Shown here: positions 54,905 to 64,000 of the stretch, piece by piece | How the letters are laid out: every line of letters starts with the position of its first letter | How positions within the stretch are numbered: position 1 is the first letter of the stretch | NCBI GenBank assembly: GCA_947494705.1 | Contig: CANLVN010000001.1 | Coordinates: 496,001 to 560,000 of the forward strand | Origin: an uncultured Erythrobacter sp. | GTDB lineage: Bacteria; Pseudomonadota; Alphaproteobacteria; Sphingomonadales; Sphingomonadaceae | Direction of reading: 5' to 3' | Length of the DNA: 64,000 bases | The notes under the pieces: generated by a model | Told to the model about the DNA's origin: nothing | What the model saw: only the letters and a program-made list of their open reading frames with translations | Databases searched by the model: none | Program-made: the position numbers and the translations under genes

Positions 54905-55505
54905 TATTCTTCATCCTGCGCCAATTCTCGGATTCCTCCAAGCCTGTAGAGTCGACACCATTTATCGGATCATTCCCGACATAGGCATAGAGATTGACCT
55001 GATCCTTGTACCGATGGGATCGGCCTGGAGGAACCTGCCGAGGGTGAGCGAGTAGATGCGGGTCTTGTAGTAGTGCATGCCGAGCTCGGGGAGCCAGACC
55101 TGGGCTCCCTTCTCGGCGTGCCCCCGGCACCCCCGCGAGGGTCGCTATAGCGAAACCGGCCCTTGGTCGCGATGTCGTTGCCCGTTGCGGTGTCGGGGAT
55201 GCCGTATGCGTCATAGGCGTTGGTGGCGATGCTGGTCCCAGTGTTGTTGGTGACCGCAACGATCCTCCCGCGCGGGTCGGCGTGGAGGATGCGGCGCGCG
55301 GCGTTGGTCTGGGCCGAGCCCTCGTACCAGACCAGCGGATCGTCGGCCTCGACGTTCGAGCCATGGACATGGCGCCGCAGCATAGTCCCTGCGACATTGT
55401 ACTCGGCGACAAGCGCGTTCTCGTGATGCAGGAACAACTGCGTGCCCGATGCGCCGGCCGATGCCTCGAACAGCCGTCCGAGCGGATCGTAGCGCAGCTG
55501 GGTCC
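54897..55505 (-). pseudogene. RHS repeat-associated core fragment (copy B), degraded
   Basis: Starting at about 55505 the frame reads LRYDPLGRLFEASAG, HHENALVAEYN, RRHVHGSN, LVWYEGS, RRILHADPRGRIVAVTN, and GRFRYS: the C-terminal RHS core. A GC-rich insert then shifts the frame. WLPELGMHYYKTRIYS and LGRFLQADPIG continue in a second frame, and a one-base loss puts YKDQVNLYAYVGNDPINGVD in a third. The tip after the core is only about 15 residues. The N-terminal part and secretion genes are absent. Confidence 0.88.
55107..55143. repeat. GC-rich palindromic insert in RHS core, also at 54150-54186
   Basis: About 37 bases lying between the codons for GRFRYS and WLPELG contain the hairpin GTGCC-GGG-GGCAC flanked by CCCT/AGGG. 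The same insert, with a few substitutions, occurs in RHS copy A. It is out of frame with the RHS core and looks like a REP-type element inserted before the core was duplicated. Confidence 0.5.
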
Positions 55506-55659
55506 TAACCTAGCCGAATTCTTCGAAATCGGTGCAACCCACCATGCATCCGCGTTTTGCAATTATCTCTTTGCTTAAGAATGAAATTTTGATGGAGCCA
55601 CTCCCAGCAATCTAGTGCGCTAAGTATAAGCACAAACTCCAATTCACTGACTCATCGGG

Positions 55660-55935
55660 TTAGCCTACCTCTTGCTCAATGATCACTCGCTGAGGCAAGT
55701 CCTGATTGAGTGTAGCGACTACACGCTCTAAATAATAGAGCGTTGAGTCAGAAATATTGAATGGAGCCACAATCTTTATCCAGGCATCTTCCTCGACTAC
55801 AAAAGAACCAATAACATCAACAAGAGCATCCCAATTTGGAATTATATAGCGGTACGAAAGATTATCACCGATTAAGTCAATCACATCTTTCTCACTATTT
55901 GATTTGGGTGAGATATATATTTCAATCATCTTCAT
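55660..55935 (-). CDS. Barstar-like immunity protein
   Basis: The 91-residue protein resembles barstar in length and layout: an N-terminal strand (IEIYISP), a helix, then N-W-D-A-L-V-D-V-I (about 34-42), matching the barstar N-x-D-A-L-W-D motif that contacts RNase active sites. A helix and a final strand (RVIIEQE) follow. Barstar inhibits barnase-type RNases. It is AT-rich and directly follows a remnant that looks like a barnase C-terminus fused to RHS core. No full toxin is present. The RBS is weak. Confidence 0.6.
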   Translation of the reverse strand: MKMIEIYISPKSNSEKDVIDLIGDNLSYRYIIPNWDALVDVIGSFVVEEDAWIKIVAPFNISDSTLYYLERVVATLNQDLPQRVIIEQEVG

Positions 55936-55946
55936 TTCATCGGAAT

Positions 55947-56021
55947 CTATTTCTCGTAATGCTCAGGGCTATACTGAGCCTTGCCGGTACTCAAATCGGC
56001 GTGGAGGATGCGGCGCGCAGC
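55947..56021 (-). pseudogene. RHS core fused to remnant barnase-like toxin C-terminus
   Basis: A 25-codon frame reads AARRILHAD, identical in DNA over 23 bases (55996-56018) to RHS copy B (55277-55299), then LSTGKAQYSPEHYEK and a stop. The Y-S-P-E-H-Y segment resembles the barnase end (T-D-H-Y-Q-T-F), whose histidine is catalytic. The piece lacks the rest of the enzyme and has no start, so it is dead. The barstar-like gene begins 12 bases later. It abuts the histidine kinase stop codon. Confidence 0.5.
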
Positions 56022-57509
56022 TTACGCCCGTGGTAAACGCAAATCCACCAGCAGCCCGCCCAGATCCTCGCTTTCGCCCAATTCGACCGAGCCGCCGTAG
56101 ATTTCCGCTACATCGCGCACGATGGCAAGGCCAAGGCCGGTGCCGGGTTTGCCGGTGTCCAGCCGCGCGCCGCGGGCGAAGATGCGGTTGCGTTCGGCTT
56201 CGGGGATGCCTGCGCCGTCATCCTCGATCCAGATGCGGCACAGCGGGCTGCCCGGTTCATGGTCGACGGTGACAAAGACGCTGCCGCCGCCATATTTCGC
56301 CGCGTTCTCGATCAGGTTGCCGAGGATTTCGTCGAGGTCCTGTCGCTCGATAGCGACCAGCGCATCCTTGCTGCCCGCGATGTCGAGCCGCCCTTCGGGA
56401 TAGAGACGCTCGACCGCGCGACGCACGGCCTCGGCGCTCTGCCGGACATTGGTGCGCGCCTGCCCCACGGCGCGGCGTCCGACCGCCCTCGCCCGCGCAA
56501 GGTGGTGGTCGACATGGCGCTGCATCGTCTTCGTCTCTCGGAACACAGCCTTGTTGAGATCGGGATCGCGTGCGGTCGCGGCGTTGGTCAGGACCGTCAG
56601 CGGGGTCTTGAGCGCGTGGGCGAGGTTGCCCGCATGGGTGCGCGCTTCCTCGGCCTGACGCTCGGTGTGTTCGAGCAGCATGTTGATCTCGGCCACCAGC
56701 GGTTCGACCTCGGCGGGTAGCGGCTCGGTGATACGGTTGTCGCCTGATGTGCGCAGTTTCTGGATCGCGGCGCGCACCCGGCGCAGCGGTGAGAGGCCGT
56801 AACGGATCTGCAGCAGCGCCATGACGATGAGGCCGAGGCCCAGCACGGCAAAGCTCCAGATCAGGATCGAGCGAACCTGCTGGACCTGCGCGTCCATCGC
56901 CTCGGTCGCGCTGGCGACGGCGAAGGTCCAGCGCGTGTCGCTGCCGGGCAGGATCACGCTGCGTTCGGCGATGCGCAGCGGCTCGCCTTCGAACTGGTCG
57001 GAATTGTAGATGCGCACATCTGTGTGAAAATCGTCGCCCGCGCTTTCGACCGCGCGCAGTTGCAGCGTGCGGTCCCACAGGCTGCGCGAGGGATACGGCT
57101 CGAAATCGCCGCCGCTGATCTGCCAGTAGAGGCCGCTGTTTGGTTCGAGGAACCGCTGGTCGCCCAATGTTCGGTAGAACCAGACCTCGCCGAAACTGTC
57201 GATCTCGGCAGAGGCGATCATTGCGGTCAGCTGATATTCTAGCTGTTCGTCGAAATTCGCCTCGACCTGACGGGTGAGCGTTCGTTCGAGCGCGATGCCT
57301 CCGCCCAGCAGCAGGACGATGATCCACGCCGCGGCGATAAGGCCCATGCGCCGCGCGAGGCTGGCGCGCTTGTCGGTCTGCGGTTCGGACAGGCCTGCGG
57401 CCTCCTCGGCGAGAGCGGTGTCGCTCTCGTCATGCGAGGAGGTGGCAGGCGTCGCGGGCTTACGCTCTGGGGGCGTCTGCCGGGTCGTCGAGGCTGTAAC
57501 CGAGGCCAC
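56022..57509 (-). CDS. Sensor histidine kinase (PhoQ-like, HAMP)
   Basis: The up-to-495-residue membrane kinase has two membrane helices (about 55-77 and 215-238) with a periplasmic sensor domain between, a HAMP region, phosphoacceptor His in NLAHALKTPLTVL (about 295), N-box NLIENAAKYG, and G boxes DDGAGIPE and GTGLGLAIV. It pairs with the response regulator immediately upstream. The GTG at 57509 lies inside that gene; Met55 (57347), at the first membrane helix, is the next option. RHS debris begins at its stop codon. Confidence 0.9.
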   Translation of the reverse strand: MASVTASTTRQTPPERKPATPATSSHDESDTALAEEAAGLSEPQTDKRASLARRMGLIAAAWIIVLLLGGGIALERTLTRQVEANFDEQLEYQLTAMIASAEIDSFGEVWFYRTLGDQRFLEPNSGLYWQISGGDFEPYPSRSLWDRTLQLRAVESAGDDFHTDVRIYNSDQFEGEPLRIAERSVILPGSDTRWTFAVASATEAMDAQVQQVRSILIWSFAVLGLGLIVMALLQIRYGLSPLRRVRAAIQKLRTSGDNRITEPLPAEVEPLVAEINMLLEHTERQAEEARTHAGNLAHALKTPLTVLTNAATARDPDLNKAVFRETKTMQRHVDHHLARARAVGRRAVGQARTNVRQSAEAVRRAVERLYPEGRLDIAGSKDALVAIERQDLDEILGNLIENAAKYGGGSVFVTVDHEPGSPLCRIWIEDDGAGIPEAERNRIFARGARLDTGKPGTGLGLAIVRDVAEIYGGSVELGESEDLGGLLVDLRLPRA

Positions 57510-58137
57510 GGATCGTTGTGATTACCTCTGCACCGAGTTTCTTGCGGATGCGGGTGACGAAGACTTCGATCGTGTTGGAATCGCGGTCGAAATCCTGGTC
57601 GTAGATGTGTTCGATAAGCTCGGTGCGGCTGACCACCTTGCCTTTGTGGTGCATCAGGTAGCTCAGCAGCTTGTATTCCTGCGCGGTGAGTTTGACCGGT
57701 TCGCCATCGAGCGTGACGCGGCCCGAGCGGGTGTCGAGGCGGACGCCGCCTGCGGTCAGCTCGCTGCTGGTGTTGCCCGATGCGCGGCGGATGAGAGCGC
57801 GAAGACGTGCGATCAGCTCTTCGGTCTGGAACGGCTTGGCAAGATAATCGTCCGCGCCGGCATCAAGCCCGGCAACCTTGTCGGACCAGCTATCACGCGC
57901 GGTCAGCACGAGGACGGGAAAGTCGCGGCCTTCCTTGCGCCACATGCCGAGCACGGAAAGTCCGTCGATCTCGGGCAGGCCAAGGTCGAGGATGCAGGCG
58001 TCGTAATCCTCGGTCGAACCGAGGAAGTGCCCGTCCTCGCCATCGGTCGAGAGGTCGACGGCATAGCCGGTCTGTTCCAGCGTCGTTTTGAGTTGCTGGC
58101 CGAGTGTGGGTTCGTCTTCGACGATCAGGATGCGCAT
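57460..58137 (-). CDS. OmpR/PhoP-family response regulator
   Basis: The 225-residue protein has a receiver domain with phosphoacceptor D51, acidic pocket E7-D8, T79 and K101, and a winged-helix DNA-binding domain with the YKLLSYLMHHKGKVVSR and TRIRKKLG motifs. ATG 58137 (MRILIVEDE) is the canonical start; a longer frame exists. It forms an operon with the kinase (overlap) and probably the PepSY gene upstream, a PhoPQ-like arrangement. Confidence 0.95.
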   Translation of the reverse strand: MRILIVEDEPTLGQQLKTTLEQTGYAVDLSTDGEDGHFLGSTEDYDACILDLGLPEIDGLSVLGMWRKEGRDFPVLVLTARDSWSDKVAGLDAGADDYLAKPFQTEELIARLRALIRRASGNTSSELTAGGVRLDTRSGRVTLDGEPVKLTAQEYKLLSYLMHHKGKVVSRTELIEHIYDQDFDRDSNTIEVFVTRIRKKLGAEVITTIRGLGYSLDDPADAPRA

Positions 58138-58264
58138 GGTCCACCATTCTTGCGGAAAAGGTTGCTCGCGTGACTGCGCGTTTGCAGTCCCCACGTCAAG
58201 CGAGAGGCCGGGCGCGTGACGCGCTTAGTCCCTGTTTTCTGGTGCATCCGGGCTTCTCGCGCGA

Positions 58265-58618
58265 TCAGTTCGAACGATTGATGATGCGGCCCGAGCGCGC
58301 ATCGACATCGACATAAGTCACCCGGCCGTCCTTGATGAACTTGAGGCGATATGCGCGCGCGGTGCTGTCATAGGACGGGCCGAGATATTCGTGCCCACGC
58401 ATGCGCGGCATCACCCGTCGCTCGATCTCGCGCAGCGAAAGCTGGTTGCCCGCCCGCATCTCGCGCCGTGCCTCGCCCTGGTCGGAGCGCGACTGGTCCT
58501 GGAAACCCAGCCGCTGCTCGGCATGGGCGGCATCGAGCACGCCAGCCGGTCCCAATCCCGCACCGAGCGAGAGGGTTGCAGCGGCCATAAGGGCCAGAAA
58601 GGGGAGACGCGATGTCAT
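58265..58618 (-). CDS. Exported PepSY-domain protein
   Basis: The 117-residue protein has a signal peptide (cleavage after A-H-A, about 33) and a C-terminal PepSY-type domain: SLREIERRVMPRMRGHEYLG, YRLKFIKDGRVTYVDVDARSG. PepSY proteins are often periplasmic and linked to two-component systems, where they may inhibit proteases or the sensor. Position just upstream of the RR/HK pair on the same strand supports such a link. Confidence 0.85.
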   Translation of the reverse strand: MTSRLPFLALMAAATLSLGAGLGPAGVLDAAHAEQRLGFQDQSRSDQGEARREMRAGNQLSLREIERRVMPRMRGHEYLGPSYDSTARAYRLKFIKDGRVTYVDVDARSGRIINRSN

Positions 58619-58680
58619 GATGCCGTAATGCCTACTCCAGCACCCTTGAACAAGCTGTGAATGTTGGTTCTTTCCAGCGT

Positions 58681-59427
58681 TCAGCCACGCGGTCCACCGG
58701 TCATCTCGTATTTGACCGTGATATTGACCCCGGTCGTGACCATGCCGGGCTGAACCATGGCGCTTTCCGCCTGAACCTCGGCAGCGACGTTGCGCATCGC
58801 CATTTCGGGACGCGGCGAACTGCCCTGGATTGCCTCGCTGATCGAGAGGACGCGAACGCCCGAATAGCCGTAGAGCGAGGCATAGGCCTGTGCGCGGTCC
58901 TGCGCGCGTTTAACCGCGCTGGACCGCGCGGTTTCCTTGGCTGCTTCGTCGTCCTCGATGCTGAAGCTGGGTCCGTTGAGATCGGTCGCTCCCGCCGCAA
59001 CCAGAGCATCGAGCACCTCACCGGTCTCGTCCACCTCGCGCAGCTTCACGCTCACCCGGTTCGAAACCTGGTATCCACGGAAGACGTTGGTCTGCGTCTC
59101 CCGATTGTAGTCGTAGCGTGCGTTGAGGTTGATGCCGGTGGTCTGCACGTCCTCTTCGTCGATACCGAGCGCGAGGATGCGTTCGATCACGCGGTTCATC
59201 TGTTCGGCGTTCTGGCGCATCGCCGCAACAGCGGTCGGTGCTTCCGAAGTGACGCCGGCACCGATGGTGACGAGGTCGGGTTCAGCGGTGATGCTTTCAT
59301 AGACCGACAGTTCGATGACAGGGCCGTTGGCCGTGATTTCGACCTGCTGCGCCTGAGCAGCGCCGGGCAAGGCGAGCGAGGCGGCGGCGGCGGCAAGGGC
59401 TATAGGTGCAGTAGTGTTGCGGATCAT
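58681..59427 (-). CDS. SIMPL domain-containing periplasmic protein (DUF541)
   Basis: The 248-residue protein has a signal peptide (cleavage after AQA, about 26) and a single SIMPL domain with the pattern SITAEPDLVTIGAGV, NLNARYDYN, GYQVSNRVSVKL, and the final VNITVKYEM strand. Members (YggE-like) are periplasmic and linked to oxidative stress; their mechanism is unknown. An ideal AAAGGAGG ribosome site precedes ATG 59427. Confidence 0.9.
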   Translation of the reverse strand: MIRNTTAPIALAAAAASLALPGAAQAQQVEITANGPVIELSVYESITAEPDLVTIGAGVTSEAPTAVAAMRQNAEQMNRVIERILALGIDEEDVQTTGINLNARYDYNRETQTNVFRGYQVSNRVSVKLREVDETGEVLDALVAAGATDLNGPSFSIEDDEAAKETARSSAVKRAQDRAQAYASLYGYSGVRVLSISEAIQGSSPRPEMAMRNVAAEVQAESAMVQPGMVTTGVNITVKYEMTGGPRG

Positions 59428-59523
59428 GGTGGTCCTCCTTTCCCGTAGCAATGCACAAGCCCAGCTTGCGATCCACTGAACCGACTTGTCGGGAGAGGTA
59501 CAAGCCCCTAACTGCGCGTCCCT

Positions 59524-61346
<1,823 letters not shown>

Positions 61347-61350
<4 letters not shown>

Positions 61351-61925
61351 GCGCGGCAAGCGACCTCCACGCCGAGATCGCTGACTGCACCCTTTGCGCC
61401 GAGCATCTGCCGCTCGGTCCCCGTCCGGTGGTTCAGTTCTCTTCGCGCAGCCGCATCCTCATCATCGGGCAGGCTCCCGGCACGAAGGTCCATGCGAGCG
61501 GCATCTCGTGGGATGACGACAGTGGCGACCGCCTGCGCGGTTGGCTGGGCATGGACAAGGACGCCTTCTACGATCCCGACATCGTCGCGCTGATGCCGAT
61601 GGGCTTTTGCTACCCCGGAAAAGCCAGTGGCGGCGACCAGCCTCCGCGCAGGGAATGCGCGCACCAGTGGCACGACCGCATCCTCGCGCAGCTGCCAGAG
61701 GACCGTCTGACGCTACTCGTCGGAGCCTATGCACAAGCGCATTACCTACCCCAGACCCGCAAGTGGACCATGACCGAGCGCGTGCGGCGAGCGGTCGAGT
61801 TCGCGCCCTTTGTTCCCCTCCCCCACCCGGCATGGCGGGCGCGGCTATGGATGGCAAAGCATCCGTGGTTCGAGGCAAAGACCCTGCCTCCATTGCGCCG
61901 CGCCGTGGCAGAGCAGGTCGCTTAA
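61347..61925 (+). CDS. Uracil-DNA glycosylase family protein
   Basis: The 192-residue protein has the UDG-fold motif GQAPGTK (41-47) in place of the usual GEAPG and a terminal motif PHPAWRA. Four cysteines, C14-x2-C17, C88 and C104, match the spacing of iron-sulfur ligands in family 4/5 enzymes, so a 4Fe-4S cluster is likely. Activity on uracil is inferred. The GTG start overlaps the uup stop, so the two are coupled. Confidence 0.85.
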
Positions 61926-61989
61926 GGGCGCAGTCGTCGACCGCACGTTACACTGGCCAATGCCTAAGCCTCTTTTGTGCGAACCTCCT

Positions 61990-62460
61990 TCACGCGAGCC
62001 TGTAGAAATCGGCGACCCGGTCCAACGCCAGTTTCAGCACCAGCTTGCCGCTCCTCGCGGGCCAGCCGAGCGTCTTTTCGGCCGTGGGCAGTCCCTCGCC
62101 CGCACAAACCACGCGCCACAATATATCCTGCAAACCCTTGCCCGCCTGCGTCAGCGCGCCGTCGAAGCGTTGCTTTGCCGCGATCTGCTTTTCGGTTTGT
62201 GACAACCCCGCATCGCCGGTGCTCTTCACCCGGATCGGGTCCCATCGCATCGTCAGGTTGGCGCTCAGTTGTGCGCGCTCGTAATCGCCGCGCAACGCTT
62301 CGCCTGCCGCGAACAGCCGGTCGTCCAGATGCCCGCGAGCGTGCAGCCAGTTGATTGGCGATTCCGCGAGGTTGACGGTGACACTGCGGCGTTTTGGCCC
62401 GATCTCGCGTTTGCGGCGCGGACCTTCGGGAGTGAGTTCGCGTTCGGCCAGTTTGCGCAT
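61990..62460 (-). CDS. DUF6456 domain-containing protein
   Basis: The 156-residue protein matches the alphaproteobacterial DUF6456 type: a basic N-terminal part (RKREIGPKRRSVTVNLAESP), W-L-H-A-R-G, and a helical C-terminal domain with LLTQ-like AGKGLQDILWRVVCAGEGL and DRVADFYRLA. Function is unknown; DNA binding is possible from its basic start and its linkage with regulators. ATG 62460 is preceded by GAGGAG. It is divergent from the XRE/S24 regulator by 102 bases. Confidence 0.85.
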   Translation of the reverse strand: MRKLAERELTPEGPRRKREIGPKRRSVTVNLAESPINWLHARGHLDDRLFAAGEALRGDYERAQLSANLTMRWDPIRVKSTGDAGLSQTEKQIAAKQRFDGALTQAGKGLQDILWRVVCAGEGLPTAEKTLGWPARSGKLVLKLALDRVADFYRLA

Positions 62461-62562
62461 GTCATGCTCCTCTTTTTCACCAATTTGGCACATTGTACAC
62501 TTGCAAGACATCCAATCCTGTAGGAAAGTCAAAAATGACCGAAACGGCGTAAGGGCGCATCG

Positions 62563-63144
62563 ATGATCAACCGCATTCGCGAAATCCGCAAGGCGCGCGG
62601 GCTCACCCTCGCTGAATTGGGAGAGGCCTGTGACCCGCCCACCACCGCGCAGACTATCGGGCGGCTCGAAACGGGGATGCGCAACCTTTCGACCAAGTGG
62701 ATCGACCGCATCGGCAAGGCGCTCGAAGTCGATCCGCAGGTGCTGGTCCGCTCCGAGGAAGCGAAACGCGCTCAGGTGGTCGCGCAGCTCGGCATCGGCG
62801 AACCCGAAGCGCTCAAGGCCCCGCGCGAAGCGATCCTGCCGACGGAGATTGCCGCCAGTGAAGACGGCGCGGAACTGCTGGTGATCGAGGTCAGCGCCTC
62901 GATCGGAGAATACCGCCCCGGCGACATGGTCTGGATGAAACAGGTTTCTCCCGAAGACGGGTCAAGCGCGATGAACCGCGACTGCCTCATACCACGCCCG
63001 GGCGGTCGCTTCGCCTTCGGGCGGCTTATCGACCGCAAGGGCAGCCTCGTCGGCATCCTTCCCGCACAGGCGGGGCAGAAGCAGCAGGTGATCGACAACC
63101 CCCCGTGGATCGCGGTCGCGGTGATGCTGGTGCGGCCGCTCTAG
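62563..63144 (+). CDS. XRE-family regulator with S24/LexA-like C-terminal domain
   Basis: The 193-residue protein has an N-terminal helix-turn-helix (about 3-60: LTLAELGEACD, TAQTIGRLETGMRNLS) and a C-terminal S24-like beta domain (about 105-193: GEYRPGDMVWMK, FAFGRLI, VAVMLV). No clear Ser-Lys catalytic dyad is seen, so it may sense rather than self-cleave. It probably controls itself and the divergent DUF6456 gene; the spacer holds AT-rich near-palindromic sequence. Confidence 0.85.
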   Translation: MINRIREIRKARGLTLAELGEACDPPTTAQTIGRLETGMRNLSTKWIDRIGKALEVDPQVLVRSEEAKRAQVVAQLGIGEPEALKAPREAILPTEIAASEDGAELLVIEVSASIGEYRPGDMVWMKQVSPEDGSSAMNRDCLIPRPGGRFAFGRLIDRKGSLVGILPAQAGQKQQVIDNPPWIAVAVMLVRPL

Positions 63145-63200
63145 ATGGCCAAGTACGTTAAGCCTTCGCCGATATCGTGCATCGCGGAGGAAAGCCGACC

Positions 63201-64000
63201 GTGAAGCATGTCCTGTCACTGAGCACGCTGTATCCGAACGCCGTCAATCCGCGTTTCGGGACCTTTGTGGCGCGTTCCCTGGAGGCGCTTGCAAAACACG
63301 GGCGGGAAACGGGCGAATGGCGCGTTACCGTGGTCAATCCCATCGGCCTGCCGCCCATTGCGCTGGGCCGATATCGCGCGCTTTCGCAGCTCGACGCCGT
63401 CAGTGAGGAGAACGGCGTCACCGTCCACCGCCCGACCTTCACCCTGATCCCCGCAGTCGGCGCCCGCCGCAACGCTTCGGCCATCGCAAAGGCTGCTCTG
63501 CCCCTGATTGAGCGCATCCACGCCGAGACACCGATCGACATTATCGACGCGCAGTTCTTCTTCCCCGACGGACCGGCTGCCGCATGGATCGCACAAAAGG
63601 TCGGCACAAAGCTCTCGATCAAGGCGCGTGGGAGCGACATAACCTATTGGAGCAACCACGATTTCGCGCGCGAGCAGATGCTGGAAGCCGCACACCATGC
63701 CGACGGACTCCTCGCCGTCAGCGAGGCTCTGGCGCAGCAGATGGTCGACATGGGGATGGAGCGGCGCAAGATCCGGCTCCATTATACCGGCCTGGACCGT
63801 GACAAGTTCCGCCCCCTCGAACACACGCAATTGCGCAGCCAGCTGGGCCGCGAACTGGGGTATGAAATCCCCGACAATGCACCGCTGCTCACCTGTGTCG
63901 GTGCGCTGATCGAGCGCAAGGGCCAGGACATCGCGATTGCCGCCCTCGCCCATGTCGAGGGAGCCCGGCTGATACTGGTCGGAAAGGGTGAAGACGAGGC
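63201..64000 (+). CDS. Glycosyltransferase family 4 protein, 5' part
   Basis: The frame is open from GTG 63201 to the window end (266 codons), so the gene continues beyond it. The start is MKHVLSLSTLYPNAVNPRFG; a GGAGG site lies 10 bases upstream. The N-terminal Rossmann fold of GT-B enzymes is followed by the donor-domain start, with LLAVSEALAQQMVDMG, GLDRDKFRP and LLTCVGALIERKGQDIAI, all typical of GT4. It should add sugars to polysaccharide or lipid; the substrate is unknown. Confidence 0.9.
   Translation, partial: MKHVLSLSTLYPNAVNPRFGTFVARSLEALAKHGRETGEWRVTVVNPIGLPPIALGRYRALSQLDAVSEENGVTVHRPTFTLIPAVGARRNASAIAKAALPLIERIHAETPIDIIDAQFFFPDGPAAAWIAQKVGTKLSIKARGSDITYWSNHDFAREQMLEAAHHADGLLAVSEALAQQMVDMGMERRKIRLHYTGLDRDKFRPLEHTQLRSQLGRELGYEIPDNAPLLTCVGALIERKGQDIAIAALAHVEGARLILVGKGEDE

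Overview
The window is a 64 kb stretch of high-GC chromosome from an alphaproteobacterium. Gene content and order point to Sphingomonadales, most likely the Erythrobacteraceae (inference): an NDUFS4-type complex I accessory subunit, EcfG-type promoter motifs, CcmC-to-CcmI cytochrome maturation, DUF6456, and a bamA-skp-fabZ cluster with no lpxD or lpxA, as expected where glycosphingolipids replace lipid A. Almost all of it is ordinary housekeeping chromosome, densely packed with 1 to 4 base start/stop overlaps. I see no insertion sequence, integrase, phage or CRISPR array.

Layout. 0-6.3 kb: a DUF1772 fragment, pgsA, an LplT-like MFS transporter, a ThDP enzyme, then a CsbD-like stress gene and an SDR gene, each behind a perfect GGAAC-N16/17-CGTT match, and an EVE-domain gene. 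6.5-13.2 kb: a GGDEF/EAL protein, then dapF-mtaB-ftsY-yciB and an M24 peptidase. 13.2-20.2 kb (minus strand): ccmC-D-E-F-G-H-I followed by kup. 20.3-23.7 kb: leucine-type dehydrogenase, tRNA-His, a 2OG oxygenase, a lipoprotein, rpmE. 23.2-36.7 kb (minus strand): the envelope and translation cluster rpsB-tsf // pyrH-frr-uppS-cdsA-dxr-rseP-bamA-skp-fabZ, interrupted by an opposite-strand HWE kinase and phosphoesterase pair. 37-43.7 kb: pssA-psd, a PAP2 protein, a KAS III enzyme, tRNA-Tyr, rlmB, a lipoprotein, hup. 44-53.8 kb: lon, an HExxH protein, ybaB, dnaX, SRP RNA, an NDUFS4-like gene, hrpB, a polyprenyl synthase and a chorismate mutase. 56-64 kb: a HK/RR/PepSY signalling group, a SIMPL protein, uup, a UDG-family protein, DUF6456, an XRE/S24 regulator and the start of a glycosyltransferase.

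The one clear accessory pocket is 53.8-56.0 kb, wedged between the 3' ends of the chorismate mutase and histidine kinase genes. It is the wreck of an RHS polymorphic-toxin locus on the minus strand. It holds three RHS-core fragments, two of them paralogous and carrying the same frame-breaking lesions. A 25-codon piece fuses RHS core to what looks like the last residues of a barnase-type RNase, directly followed by a barstar-like immunity gene. A second AT-rich gene with Sel1-like repeats sits where a cognate immunity gene would be. The toxins are gone but the putative immunity genes remain open.

How the genes work together: phospholipid synthesis (pgsA, cdsA, pssA, psd), outer-membrane assembly (bamA, skp, rseP), isoprenoid supply (dxr, uppS, polyprenyl synthase), translation (rpsB, tsf, frr, rpmE, rlmB, mtaB) and protein targeting (SRP RNA, ftsY) form the housekeeping core. 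CsbD, the SDR and perhaps the small membrane gene at 36987 look like general-stress-response targets.
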